The notes: generated from the letters alone by a model not told the origin. DNA of 36,837 bases from JANYJJ01 sp043749975 (GCA_043749975.1 JAYVCL010000295.1:1-36837); one strand, 5' to 3'. Shown: positions 23,970-32,156, counted from the stretch's first letter. A program made the numbers and translations.

Positions 23970-25681
23970 GCACGCTGCTGAGCATCAAAAACCTGCGTGT
24001 CGCCTTCAGGCTGGGCAAGCTCGACGGCGTGGTGCAGCGCGTGCAAGCAGTCGGGCGCGACGACGACGAAAAAGCGGCCGGCGTCAGCTTCGACGTGCCC
24101 GAAAACAGCACCGTCGCCCTGGTCGGCGAGTCGGGTTCGGGCAAGAGCGTGACGGCCATGTCGATCCTGAACCTGTTGCCCGACAACGCCGAGCGGCGCG
24201 GCAGCATCCACTTCCAGGGCCGCGACCTGCTGGCCGCCACGCTGAGTGAATTGCAGGCGCTGCGCGGGCGCGAGATCGCCTGCGTGTTTCAAGACCCGAT
24301 GACCTCGCTGAACCCGGTGTTCACCGTGGGCCAGCAAATTTGCGAGCCGCTCATCAAGCACCTGCGTATGTCACGCCGGCAGGCGATGGTGCGGGCGGAG
24401 GAAGCGCTCAACGAAGTCGGCATGCCCGAGCCGAAGCGGCGTTTGTCGGCTCACCCGCATGAGTTGTCGGGTGGCCAGCAGCAGCGCGTGATGATCGCGA
24501 TGGCGCTGGCCTGCGAGCCCAGGCTGCTGATCGCCGACGAACCGACCACCGCGCTCGACGTGACCATCCAGCGCCAGATCATGGAGCTGCTGGCGGGGCT
24601 GAAGGCGCGCTACCGCATGAGCATGCTGTTCATCAGCCACGACCTCGGCGTGGTGGGCGAGATTGCCGACCACGTGGTGGTGATGCGCCAGGGCACGGTG
24701 CGCGAACAGGGGCCGGTGGCCGCCATCTTCGCGAACCCGCAAGACGCCTACACGCGCGCGCTGCTGGCCTGCCGCCCGACGCTGCAGCAGCGCAGCCCGC
24801 GCTTGACGGTGATCGACGACCACGTCTCGGGAAAGTCCGCTGCGGCGGCGGGCCAATCGAAAGACCCGAACGCAGCCGTGCTGATCGAAGCCGCGTCGCT
24901 GAGCAAGAGTTTTTGGATACGCAGCGGCGTGTTCGGGCGCAAGGAATTCAAGGCCGTCAAAGGCGCGAGTTTCACCTTGCGCAAGGGCCACACGCTCGGC
25001 GTGGTCGGCGAGTCGGGCTCGGGCAAGACCACCATGGGACTGACCTTGCTGCGCCTGCACGAGCCCAGCGGCGGCCCGACCCGCGGCAGCGTGCGCTTCG
25101 ACGGGCAAGACCTGCTGGCGCTCAGCCCGCGCGAGATGCTGCCGCTGCGCCGGCGCATCCAGGTCGTGTTTCAAAACCCGTACGCCTCGCTGAACCCGCG
25201 CTTCACCGTCGGCCAGACCTTGGTCGAGCCGATGACGATCCACCGCATCGGGCGCGACAACACCGAGCGTGAAGCGCGCGCCCGCGCCTTGCTGGGCAAG
25301 GTCGGGCTCGACGAATCGGCGATGCACAAGTACCCGCACGAGTTTTCAGGTGGCCAACGCCAGCGCGTGGCCATCGCCCGCTGCCTGAGCTTGAACCCCG
25401 AGCTGCTGGTGCTCGACGAAGCGGTGAGCGCGCTCGATGTCAGCGTGCAGGCGCAGGTGCTGAACCTGCTCAAGGACCTGCAAGACGAGCTGGGCCTGGC
25501 CTACATCTTCATCAGCCATGACCTGGCCGTGGTGCGCTTCATGGCCGACGAGGTGATGGTGATGAAAGACGGCGAGGTGGTCGAGCAAGCCGGCGTCGAG
25601 CAGATTCTGGGAGCGCCGCAGCAGGAGTACACGCGCCGCTTGATGGGGGCCATTCCGCGCGGGTACCGCGCGGCTTTGTAG
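23966..25681 (+). CDS. Double ATP-binding subunit of a peptide-type ABC transporter (YejF-like)
   Basis: This 571-residue protein consists of two fused ABC ATPase domains. The first has Walker A GESGSGKS (54-61), Q-loop FQDPMTSLNP, signature LSGGQQQR and Walker B LLIADEPTTALD. The second has Walker A GESGSGKT (348-355), Q-loop FQNPYASLNP, signature FSGGQRQR and Walker B LLVLDEAVSALD, then ISHDLAVV. Both sites look complete. Each half ends with the oligopeptide-transporter tail (CRPTLQQRSPRL; YTRRLMGAIPRGY). The fused layout with two single permeases resembles YejBEF, importer of peptides and microcin C. It overlaps the permease gene by 4 bases. Confidence 0.95.
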   Translation: MSTLLSIKNLRVAFRLGKLDGVVQRVQAVGRDDDEKAAGVSFDVPENSTVALVGESGSGKSVTAMSILNLLPDNAERRGSIHFQGRDLLAATLSELQALRGREIACVFQDPMTSLNPVFTVGQQICEPLIKHLRMSRRQAMVRAEEALNEVGMPEPKRRLSAHPHELSGGQQQRVMIAMALACEPRLLIADEPTTALDVTIQRQIMELLAGLKARYRMSMLFISHDLGVVGEIADHVVVMRQGTVREQGPVAAIFANPQDAYTRALLACRPTLQQRSPRLTVIDDHVSGKSAAAAGQSKDPNAAVLIEAASLSKSFWIRSGVFGRKEFKAVKGASFTLRKGHTLGVVGESGSGKTTMGLTLLRLHEPSGGPTRGSVRFDGQDLLALSPREMLPLRRRIQVVFQNPYASLNPRFTVGQTLVEPMTIHRIGRDNTEREARARALLGKVGLDESAMHKYPHEFSGGQRQRVAIARCLSLNPELLVLDEAVSALDVSVQAQVLNLLKDLQDELGLAYIFISHDLAVVRFMADEVMVMKDGEVVEQAGVEQILGAPQQEYTRRLMGAIPRGYRAAL

Positions 25682-25699
25682 GGTCTCGCGCGGGTACCG
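25656..25699 (+). repeat. 13-base direct repeat across the ATPase stop codon
   Basis: CGCGCGGGTACCG occurs at 25656-25668, inside the last codons of the ATPase gene, and again at 25687-25699 just after its stop codon, with starts 31 bases apart. It may be a trace of a small duplication. It begins the non-coding stretch 25682-26277. Confidence 0.5.
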
Positions 25700-25884
25700 A
25701 GCTGCGGCGTGATGGCACCGCGCCACCCGAACCACAGCCGCTTTCGGTCAACTGTGTAACGCGGGGCTGACGATTGGTGCAATTTTGGGCAGCACAGCGG
25801 GCGCAAAAAAGTGGTTTTAAGTCGGATCGGCACTGCGCCGGACTGAATTGGCCCGCCAACACCCCTCGATCGTCGCGAGTGCAC

Positions 25885-25899
25885 TGGCACGAAAGCTGC
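25885..25899 (+). promoter_or_regulatory. Candidate sigma-54 (RpoN) promoter
   Basis: TGGCACGAAAGCTGC matches the -24/-12 consensus TGGCACG-N4-TTGC except for one base. The GG and GC dinucleotides are exactly 12 bases apart (25886-25887 and 25898-25899). Transcription would start near 25911 and run rightward into a stretch without an intact gene, then to the glycosyltransferase gene at 26278. The match is strong by consensus but not proof of use. Confidence 0.5.
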
Positions 25900-26149
25900 G
25901 CCAATGGTCAACACCATGATCAAGCCCATGACCCGACTCGCCACCCGCGTGCTGGACCCCGTCCGGCCGTCGACTGGCACGCTGCAACGCGACTCGGCGC
26001 GGCCGCCGTCGGCCCGTCGGGCCCCGGTGCTGCACTCGGGCCGCGCTCCTGCACAACTGCTGCTGTTTCCGCACGCCGCCGGCGTCAGCTTCAGGTAGGG
26101 CTCGGGGCAACGGCGGCCGCGCCGCTGCCGAAACATCCCGCTGCCGCGC

Positions 26150-26237
26150 GACCGACATCCTGGCGCGCACGCTGGCCCCGAACTCGGCAAAGCGTTCGGG
26201 CAGACCTTCTTCGTCGACAACAAACCCGGCGCGGATG
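26150..26237 (+). pseudogene. Fragment of a Bug/TctC-family periplasmic solute receptor, frameshifted
   Basis: The plus strand reads ATDILARTLAP and, after a one-base shift, ELGKAFGQTFFVDNKPGAD. Together these form the conserved first block of Bug (TctC) receptors, usually written as TDIxAR...LGxxxGQxxxVxNxPGA. The shift is explained by one lost base in the run CCCCG near 26177. Neither the rest of a roughly 320-residue receptor nor a clean signal peptide follows or precedes it. The sequence goes straight into the glycosyltransferase frame within 40 bases. The remnant may begin nearer the sigma-54 site, but no similarity is readable there. Confidence 0.55.
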
Positions 26238-26277
26238 TCAAGCCAGGCCAGCCACCCCGCGATGCTGTAATCGCGAC

Positions 26278-27819
26278 GTGCCATCGATCCGCTCCGCCGC
26301 CACCACACCGCCTGTCCCTGCCTGGAAAGCGCTGGGCCTGCTCGCCCTGTGGCTGCTGATCACCCTGGGCCTGCGCCCGCTGCTGCTGCCCGACGAGGGC
26401 CGCTACGCCAACGTGGCGCGCGACATGCTGCTGTCGGGCGACCCGGTGGTGCCGCTGCTCAACGGCCTGCCGTTTTTTCACAAGCCGCCGCTGATGTACT
26501 GGCTCGACATGGCGGCCATGGCGCTGCTCGGCGTGAACCCGTTCAGCGCCCGCTTCGCGCCGTTTGTCGGGGCCTGGGTGATGGCTGCCGCGCTGTTCTT
26601 CGCAGTGCGGCGCTGGCACGGGCCGCTGCTGGCACGCCGGACCTTGCTGGTGTTGGCGACCTGCCCGTTCTTTTTCATCGGCGCCCAGTACGCCAACCTC
26701 GACATGCTGGTCGGCGGCCTGATCACCGCGACCGTGCTGGCCTTCGCGCGCGCGCTGGACGATCGCGTTCGCTCTCTGCGCTGGCTGCTCATCGCCTGGG
26801 CCTGCGCGGCCGCGTCGGTGCTGGCCAAGGGCTTGATCGGCGTGCTGCTGCCCGCGCTCATCGTCGGGCCGTGGTTGCTGGCGCAGCGCCGCTGGCGCGA
26901 TGTGCTGTGGCTGCTGCACCCGGCCGGGCTGCTGGTCTTCGCGGCCCTGGCGCTGCCGTGGTTCGTGGCCATGCAATGGCGCTACCCCGGCTTCTTCGAC
27001 TACTTCATCGTCGAGCAGCACTTTCGCCGCTTCGCTCAAGCCAGTTTCAACAACGTGCACCCGGCCTGGTTCTACGTCGCCGTGCTGCCGGCGCTGACGC
27101 TGCCGTGGAGCCTGTGGCTGCCGGCGGCCCTGCGCAACGCGTGGCGCGAACGCGCCGGGCCGCAGCGTGCCGAACTGGCGCTGTGTGCCTGGTGGATCGT
27201 TGCGGTGGTCGGCTTTTTTTCGCTCCCCAGCTCGAAGCTGGTCGGCTACGTGTTGCCGGCGCTCGCGCCCTGGTGCTGGCTGCTGAGCCTGGCGGTGGTG
27301 CCGTATCAGCGGGCCGCGCGCTGGGCGCTGGTGACCGCTGGCGTGGCTTGCCTGGCCATCGTGGTGCTGTTGGCGAGCCCGACCTTGATGGCGGCGTTGA
27401 AGCTCGAGCCGCCCGCTTCGTCGAAGGCCGCCGCCGCCGTGCTGGCGGCACAGATCGCTCCCGGCGACCGCGTCGTCTTCGTCGACGAAATGTTCTACGA
27501 CCTGCCTTTCTACGCCGGCTTGAAGCAGCCGGTGATCGTGGCCAGCGACTGGGCCGACCCGGCGCTGCCGCTGCGCGACAACTGGCGCAAGGAGCTGTTC
27601 GACGCGGCCCGCTTCAACCCGGTGCGCGGGCGCGAATTGTTGTGGCCGATCGACCGCTTGAATGAGCTGACCTGCCATGCGGGCGCCACCTGGTTCGCGT
27701 TGCGCCCGGCCAATGCGGCACGCATGGCGCAGGTGCCCGGCGCGGTGGCAGCCAACCACGTCGCGTCCGCAGACGGGGGGCTGCAGTTGATGCGCGCACC
27801 CGCCCGCTTTTGCCCTTGA
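26278..27819 (+). CDS. ArnT-like (PMT family, GT83) lipid A sugar transferase
   Basis: This 513-residue polytopic inner-membrane protein has about 10-12 hydrophobic segments. The first is ALGLLALWLLITLGLRPLLL, followed at once by PDEGRYANVARDMLLSGD, the periplasmic Asp-Glu motif of ArnT-type transferases. HKPPLMYWLDMAAM and LPWFVAMQWRYPGFFDYFIV then EQHFRRF are further family blocks. The C-terminal roughly 110 residues are soluble and periplasmic. ArnT-type enzymes move a sugar from undecaprenyl phosphate to lipid A. No ATG opens the family-like region; the GTG at 26278 is the best start, though without a clear ribosome binding site. The open frame extends upstream through decayed sequence that I exclude. 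GtrA-like and GT2 neighbours support the role. Confidence 0.88.
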   Translation: MPSIRSAATTPPVPAWKALGLLALWLLITLGLRPLLLPDEGRYANVARDMLLSGDPVVPLLNGLPFFHKPPLMYWLDMAAMALLGVNPFSARFAPFVGAWVMAAALFFAVRRWHGPLLARRTLLVLATCPFFFIGAQYANLDMLVGGLITATVLAFARALDDRVRSLRWLLIAWACAAASVLAKGLIGVLLPALIVGPWLLAQRRWRDVLWLLHPAGLLVFAALALPWFVAMQWRYPGFFDYFIVEQHFRRFAQASFNNVHPAWFYVAVLPALTLPWSLWLPAALRNAWRERAGPQRAELALCAWWIVAVVGFFSLPSSKLVGYVLPALAPWCWLLSLAVVPYQRAARWALVTAGVACLAIVVLLASPTLMAALKLEPPASSKAAAAVLAAQIAPGDRVVFVDEMFYDLPFYAGLKQPVIVASDWADPALPLRDNWRKELFDAARFNPVRGRELLWPIDRLNELTCHAGATWFALRPANAARMAQVPGAVAANHVASADGGLQLMRAPARFCP

Positions 27820-27822
27820 CAC

Positions 27823-28197
27823 ATGACCGGCATGCACACGCGCTTCACTCGTTATGTGGGGGTCGGGGCCGTCGCCACCGGGGTGCACTACGCCGTGCTG
27901 GCCGCTGCGGTCGAACTCGGCCACTGGCCGGCGTGGCTGGCCTCGGGTTTCGGCGCGGTGGTGGGCGCGCAAGTGGCCTTCATCGGCAACCGCAGCTTCA
28001 CTTTCGCGCACCGCGGCGGCGTGCGCGGCGCCTGGCTCAAGTTCATGGGCACCGCGCTGGCCGGCGCGCTGTTGGGCATGGCCATCGTGGCGCTGGGCGT
28101 GGCGCTGGGCTGGCACTACCTGGCCGCACAGGCGCTGGCCACGCTGTGCGCCCTGGTGCTGACCTACGCGGTCAACCGACGCTGGACGTTTCGCTGA
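27823..28197 (+). CDS. GtrA-family membrane protein (candidate lipid-linked sugar flippase)
   Basis: This 124-residue protein has four TM segments: RYVGVGAVATGVHYAVLAAA, WLASGFGAVVGAQVAFIGNR, FMGTALAGALLGMAIVALGV and LAAQALATLCALVLTYAVNR. The motifs FIGNRSFTF after helix 2 and VNRRWTF at the C-terminus are diagnostic of GtrA. Members are thought to move polyprenyl-phosphate sugars across the inner membrane. It starts 3 bases after the ArnT-like gene, so the two form an operon; an ATG at 27832 is an alternative start. Its last 26 bases overlap the end of the convergent deacetylase gene. Confidence 0.92.
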   Translation: MTGMHTRFTRYVGVGAVATGVHYAVLAAAVELGHWPAWLASGFGAVVGAQVAFIGNRSFTFAHRGGVRGAWLKFMGTALAGALLGMAIVALGVALGWHYLAAQALATLCALVLTYAVNRRWTFR

Positions 28198-29023
28198 GCT
28201 GCCAGACCGGGCCGAGCTGCACGTTGGCAGCGGCCAGGTCGTCGCCGAAGGCCGCGCTGCCGAGGTAGGCGTGTTCGCGCACGCGGGCCTTCGCAATCGG
28301 GTCGTTTTCAGCGTCTGCCGCGCCCGGGTGGCAAAACAGCAGGCCGCCTTCTGCGGGCAGCGCGGCCAGCCAGGCCTGCATCAAGCCGCGGTAGTTTTCG
28401 GTGTCGAAGCCGTACACGCCCAGCAAGGCCGGGTTGCGGCGAATGCGGCTGCGCGCCAGCAAACGCTGCAAGGCGACGCCACCGGTGTGGGCGATCAGGA
28501 AGCGCTTCACATCGAAGCCGGGGCCGAGCGGCCGGGCCGTGCTGCGCACCGCCGGCGGCGCGGCCATGCAGCCCAGGGCGTGCAGCAGCACATCGCGAAC
28601 GCCGGGCAGGTGGTGCACATGCTGGTGGCCGTCGATGTGGTCGGGGGCTTGTCGGGCACCGTCGCTGAAGGCGGCGAGTTGGGCGTTGAATTCGGCGGCG
28701 ATGGCGGCTTGCGGCAAGCGCCGCAGATGGGCCTGTGCAATCAAGCGTGGCAGCGTTGGGAACTGCGGCCACACGCGCCGCAGCTCGGCGCTCAGCGGCG
28801 TGCCTTCGGTCAGGTTGAAGTGCAGGCCGCGCTGCACGCTCGGCGGCAGCGTGCGCAGCAACGGTGCCTGGGTGTGCCAATGCGCGCCGTTGGTGAGGCA
28901 CGAGGTGGACGACAGGCGCTGCGCCTGCGCGAGTTGTGCAAGTTCGGCGATCGCGTTCGAGATGCCCGGCGACTGGCCGAAATCATCGGCGCACAGCATC
29001 AGGGTGCGCACAGCTTGCGTCAT
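28172..29023 (-). CDS. ChbG/YdjC (HpnK, NaxD)-type carbohydrate deacetylase
   Basis: This 283-residue protein of the YdjC fold has the metal-binding start TLMLCADDFGQSPGISNAI (Asp13-Asp14), RGLHFNLTEGTPLS (His68) and DHIDGHQHVHHLPGVRD (His129-His133 region). FCHPG near the C-terminus is also conserved. Family members remove N-acetyl groups from sugars: ChbG acts on chitobiose, while NaxD of Francisella acts on undecaprenyl-phosphate GalNAc before lipid A transfer. The neighbouring GT2, ArnT-like and GtrA genes make the NaxD-like role the best guess. The ATG at 29023 overlaps the GT2 stop by 4 bases, so it is coupled to it. HpnK, the hopanoid-linked homologue, is the main alternative. Confidence 0.88.
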   Translation of the reverse strand: MTQAVRTLMLCADDFGQSPGISNAIAELAQLAQAQRLSSTSCLTNGAHWHTQAPLLRTLPPSVQRGLHFNLTEGTPLSAELRRVWPQFPTLPRLIAQAHLRRLPQAAIAAEFNAQLAAFSDGARQAPDHIDGHQHVHHLPGVRDVLLHALGCMAAPPAVRSTARPLGPGFDVKRFLIAHTGGVALQRLLARSRIRRNPALLGVYGFDTENYRGLMQAWLAALPAEGGLLFCHPGAADAENDPIAKARVREHAYLGSAAFGDDLAAANVQLGPVWQLSETSSVG

Positions 29024-30030
29024 GCGGCGGGCGGTGTGTCGATCGCCCCGCGGCCGGCCTCGCTGCGCACGATGTAAACCGGGCGCTGCTTGACTTCGTC
29101 GAAGATGCGGCCCACGTATTCGCCCAGGATGCCGATCGACAGCAACTGCACACCGCTGAAAAACATCATGCTCGTCACCAGCGTGGCCCAGCCGGGCACG
29201 TTGTTGCCATAGACGAAGTATTCGATGACGATCCAGAAGCCGAACGCGATGGCGCACAGCGCGATCAGCACGCCCACCGCGCTCCACAGGCGCAGCGGCG
29301 CATTCGTGAACGCGGTGACGCCGGTGAACGCGAGGCGCGACAGGCTGCGCAGCGAAAACGTGCTGGTGCCCGCATGCCGCTCGGCCGGCACGTAGGGAAT
29401 GATCACGTTGTGGAAACCGACCCAGGCGTACAGCCCCTTCATGAAACGGTTGCGCTCGGGCAGCGACTTCAGGGCATCGACAACGCGCCGGTCCATCAGG
29501 CGGAAGTCGCCCGCGTCGACCGGAATGGTCACTGCCGAATTGCGGTTCACCAGCCGGTAGAAAATCCAGGTGCCCAGGCGCTTGGCCCAGGATTCGTCGG
29601 CGCGCGAGGCGCGCGCCGCGCAGACCATGTCGGCCCCGTCGCGCCAGGCGTTCAACATCTCGGGCACCAGCGACGCCGGGTGCTGCAGGTCGGCGTCCAT
29701 CAGCAGCACCACCTCGCCCTCGGCACGGTCGATGCCCGCCGTCAGCGCCGCTTCTTTGCCGAAGTTGCGCGACAGGGCCAGGTAGCGCACACCGGGGCGG
29801 CGGGTCCAGCGCGCCATCTCGAGCGGCGTCGTGTCATGGCTGCCGTCGTCGACCACGATGATTTCCCAGCGTTCGGTCAGCGCGGCCAACTGGGCGGTCA
29901 AACCCGTCAGCAGCGGATTCAGGTTGGCGGCTTCGTTGAAGGCCGGCACCACGCAACTGATGGCCGGGCGCGCCGGCCGCGCAGACACGTCGGGCGGGAG
30001 CAGTTCGGACAGGGTTGCGGCGGTGTTCAC
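29020..30030 (-). CDS. Family 2 polyprenyl-phosphate glycosyltransferase (ArnC/GtrB/FlmF-like)
   Basis: This 336-residue protein has a GT-A catalytic domain starting ISCVVPAFNEAANL, with WEIIVVDDGSHDTT (nucleotide-sugar Asp pair), LSRNFGKEAALTAGID and VLLMDADLQHP (metal-binding D-x-D). It also carries DAGDFRLMDRRVVDAL and ERNRFMKGLYAWVGF. The C-terminus has two TM helices (VGVLIALCAIAFGFWIVIEY and SGVQLLSIGILGEYVGRIFD). This layout transfers a sugar from a nucleotide donor to undecaprenyl phosphate on the cytoplasmic face. It forms a two-gene operon with the deacetylase. The sugar is not readable; a hexosamine is inferred from the deacetylase. Confidence 0.93.
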   Translation of the reverse strand: MNTAATLSELLPPDVSARPARPAISCVVPAFNEAANLNPLLTGLTAQLAALTERWEIIVVDDGSHDTTPLEMARWTRRPGVRYLALSRNFGKEAALTAGIDRAEGEVVLLMDADLQHPASLVPEMLNAWRDGADMVCAARASRADESWAKRLGTWIFYRLVNRNSAVTIPVDAGDFRLMDRRVVDALKSLPERNRFMKGLYAWVGFHNVIIPYVPAERHAGTSTFSLRSLSRLAFTGVTAFTNAPLRLWSAVGVLIALCAIAFGFWIVIEYFVYGNNVPGWATLVTSMMFFSGVQLLSIGILGEYVGRIFDEVKQRPVYIVRSEAGRGAIDTPPAA

Positions 30031-30064
30031 CCCCGAACTGTACGACGCGAACCGCGCCGCAGCT

Positions 30065-31414
30065 TCACCAGAACAGACCCTTCACGAGGCCGATCAGGGC
30101 ACACACCGCGATCAGCCTGATGACCGTGACGTTGAAGCGCAGCAGGGCCACCGCGGCGGCCGCGCCGATCAGCAGCGACAGCCACTCGAAGCGTCCCTGC
30201 ACACCTTGCGGCCACAGCACGTGCAGCGCGAAGAACAGCGCCAGGTTCAGGATCACCCCGACCACCGCGGCGGTGATGGCGGTCAGCGGCGCAGTGAACT
30301 TGATCTCGCCGTGCGTCGCCTCGATCAGCGGGCCGCCGATCAGGATGAACAGGAACGAGGGCAGGAAGGTGAAAAACGTCACCACCACGGCGGCCGCCGC
30401 GCCGGCCAGAAACAGGTGCTCGGGCCCGAACATCGGCCGCCCCCAGCCACCCACGAAACCAACGAAGGCGACCACCATGATCAGCGGCCCGGGCGTGGTT
30501 TCACCCAGCGCCAGGCCGTCGATCATCTGCGGCGCGCTGAGCCAGCCAAACTCGGTCACCGCGCCCTGGTACACATAGGGCAGCACCGCATACGCGCCGC
30601 CGAAGGTCAGCAACGCGGCCTTGGTGAAGAACCAGCCCATCTGCGTGAGCACGCCCTGCCAGCCGAACAGCGCGGTCAATGCGCCGAACGCCGCCAGCCA
30701 CAGCAGCCCGCCCACCGCGCCGTAGCGCAGCACCCGGTGGCGCGAAAAGCGTGCATGCGCCGGGGTGGGCGTGTCGTCGTCGATCACGGCAGCGGCGGCC
30801 TTGACTCGCGCGCTGCCATGGCCTCCGCGGCTGCGAAACCACTGCGGTGCCCAGGCGCCGCCCGCGGCGCCGATGCAGCCCGCCGTCAGCACGATCAGCG
30901 GGAACGGCAGTTCAAAGAAGAAGATCGCGACGAAGGCGGCGCCGGCAATCGCCCACAACGCCGCGTTGTTCAAGGCCCGCGAGCCGATGCGCCAGGCCGC
31001 GAACAGCACGATGGCGGTGACCGCAGGCTTGATCGCCCACAGCATGGCCGCCACCACCGGCGTGTTGCCGAACGCCATGTAGATGGCCGACAGCGCGACC
31101 AGGATGAACAAAGAGGGCAGCACGAACAGTGCACCCGCCGCGATGCCGCCTTTGACGCCGTGCATCAGCCAGCCGATGTAGGTGGCCAGTTGCTGCGCCT
31201 CGGGCCCGGGCAGCAGCATGCAGTAGTTCAGTGCATGCAGGTAACGGCGCTCTGAAATCCAGCGCCGCCGCTCGACCAGCTCGGCGTGCATCAGCGCAAT
31301 CTGCCCGGCCGGGCCGCCGAAGCTGACACAGCCGAGTTGCAGCCAGAAGCGCAGCGCCTGTGTGAAGCCGGGGCTCGGAGGGGCTGCTGCGAGGGGCGGT
31401 TCGGTCGTCGACAT
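30065..31414 (-). CDS. chrA: Chromate transporter (ChrA/CHR family, two-domain form)
   Basis: This 449-residue membrane protein consists of two homologous halves. The first carries LGCVSFGGPAGQIALMHAEL, LNYCMLLPGPEAQQLATYIG and a run of TM segments. The second has ALLTFGGAYAVLPYVYQGAV and ALGETTPGPLIMVVAFVGFV. This is the long (bidomain) CHR form, which expels chromate in resistant bacteria. An Ala/Gly/charged linker around 210-235 joins the halves. Three starts are possible: TTG at 31438, ATG at 31426 and ATG at 31414. The last is preceded by GGTGATGG at fair spacing and is used. It lies downstream of dsbA on the same strand after about 70 bases. Whether it really confers chromate resistance is not shown by sequence. 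Confidence 0.93.
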   Translation of the reverse strand: MSTTEPPLAAAPPSPGFTQALRFWLQLGCVSFGGPAGQIALMHAELVERRRWISERRYLHALNYCMLLPGPEAQQLATYIGWLMHGVKGGIAAGALFVLPSLFILVALSAIYMAFGNTPVVAAMLWAIKPAVTAIVLFAAWRIGSRALNNAALWAIAGAAFVAIFFFELPFPLIVLTAGCIGAAGGAWAPQWFRSRGGHGSARVKAAAAVIDDDTPTPAHARFSRHRVLRYGAVGGLLWLAAFGALTALFGWQGVLTQMGWFFTKAALLTFGGAYAVLPYVYQGAVTEFGWLSAPQMIDGLALGETTPGPLIMVVAFVGFVGGWGRPMFGPEHLFLAGAAAAVVVTFFTFLPSFLFILIGGPLIEATHGEIKFTAPLTAITAAVVGVILNLALFFALHVLWPQGVQGRFEWLSLLIGAAAAVALLRFNVTVIRLIAVCALIGLVKGLFW

Positions 31415-31487
31415 GGCAAAGTCCATCACCCAAAGCAACGCCGCACGAGGTGCTGCTTCCGCGCCGGCTGCGCCCGGCTCCGCGCTG

Positions 31488-32156
31488 TCAGCCTTTGCGC
31501 TCTCGCTGAATCAGGAAGTCGGCCACCACCAGCGCCCGATCATTGCTGCCGGCCACCGAACCCGAGGTGTAGTAGCGGCCCTGGATGCCAAGCGCGGGAA
31601 CGCCGTCGATCTTGTAGACCTCGGTGATCTGCTTGGCCTGGCGCGCCTTGGTCTGAACCGAGAACGAATTCATCAGGTCCAGAAACTTGGCGCCGTCGAG
31701 GCCGTTCTTGGTCATGAACGCGCTGATCTCGGCCGGCTTGGCGAGCGAGGCGCGTTCGTTGTGAATGGCATAGAACACCTTGCGGTGCATGGCATCCAGT
31801 TGGCCCATGCCTTCGAGCGCAAAGAAGATGCGTGCGTGGGTGCCGAAGGGTTCGTCGCGAAAACTCACCGGCACACGGCGAAAGTTGACATCGGCCGGCA
31901 GCTTCTTGGCCCAGGCGTCGAGCGCGGGCTCGAACGAAAAGCAATGCGGGCAGCCGTACCAGAAAAAGTCGATCACTTCGATCTTGCCCGGGGCCACGGC
32001 CTGCGGCTGGCTCAGGCGCACATAGTCCTTGCCTTCGACCGGCCCGCCCTGCGCTTGTGCGGCCGGTGCTGCCGCCATGCCTGCCACGCCGGCCGACACC
32101 CAACCCACCCCCAAACCTGTGCCCAGCAACTGGGCGGAAAACTCACGACGTTTCAT
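31488..32156 (-). CDS. dsbA: Thiol:disulfide interchange protein DsbA
   Basis: This 222-residue periplasmic oxidase puts disulfide bonds into exported proteins. The N-terminus (MKRREFSAQLLGTGLGVGWV) begins a twin-Arg-like or Sec signal that ends near AQAQG, residue 37. The active site is FFWYGCPHCFSFEP with Cys69 and Cys72 by my count, and the cis-Pro loop is KIDGVPALGIQGRY. The length is normal for the betaproteobacterial form. AAGGATTGATCGAAG before the ATG is a fair ribosome binding site. It follows the SPOR gene by 93 bases on the same strand, the usual Burkholderiales order. Confidence 0.96.
   Translation of the reverse strand: MKRREFSAQLLGTGLGVGWVSAGVAGMAAAPAAQAQGGPVEGKDYVRLSQPQAVAPGKIEVIDFFWYGCPHCFSFEPALDAWAKKLPADVNFRRVPVSFRDEPFGTHARIFFALEGMGQLDAMHRKVFYAIHNERASLAKPAEISAFMTKNGLDGAKFLDLMNSFSVQTKARQAKQITEVYKIDGVPALGIQGRYYTSGSVAGSNDRALVVADFLIQRERKG

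Noticed and set aside
26050..26098. LLLFPHAAGVSFR, reminiscent of the start of type II thioesterases
   Set aside because: Only one short block is similar, it is followed by a stop, and no GxSxG or other thioesterase motif is in reach in any frame; probably chance.
25501..28296. A long minus-strand open frame (over 900 codons) across the ATPase end and the ArnT-like gene
   Set aside because: It is antisense to two well-supported genes, has low-complexity Gln/Arg/His-rich translation and no recognisable domain.
31440..31487. GC-rich hairpin (GCCGG...CCGGC) between chrA and dsbA as a terminator
   Set aside because: The stem is only 5-6 bases with no T-run on the minus strand, too weak to call.
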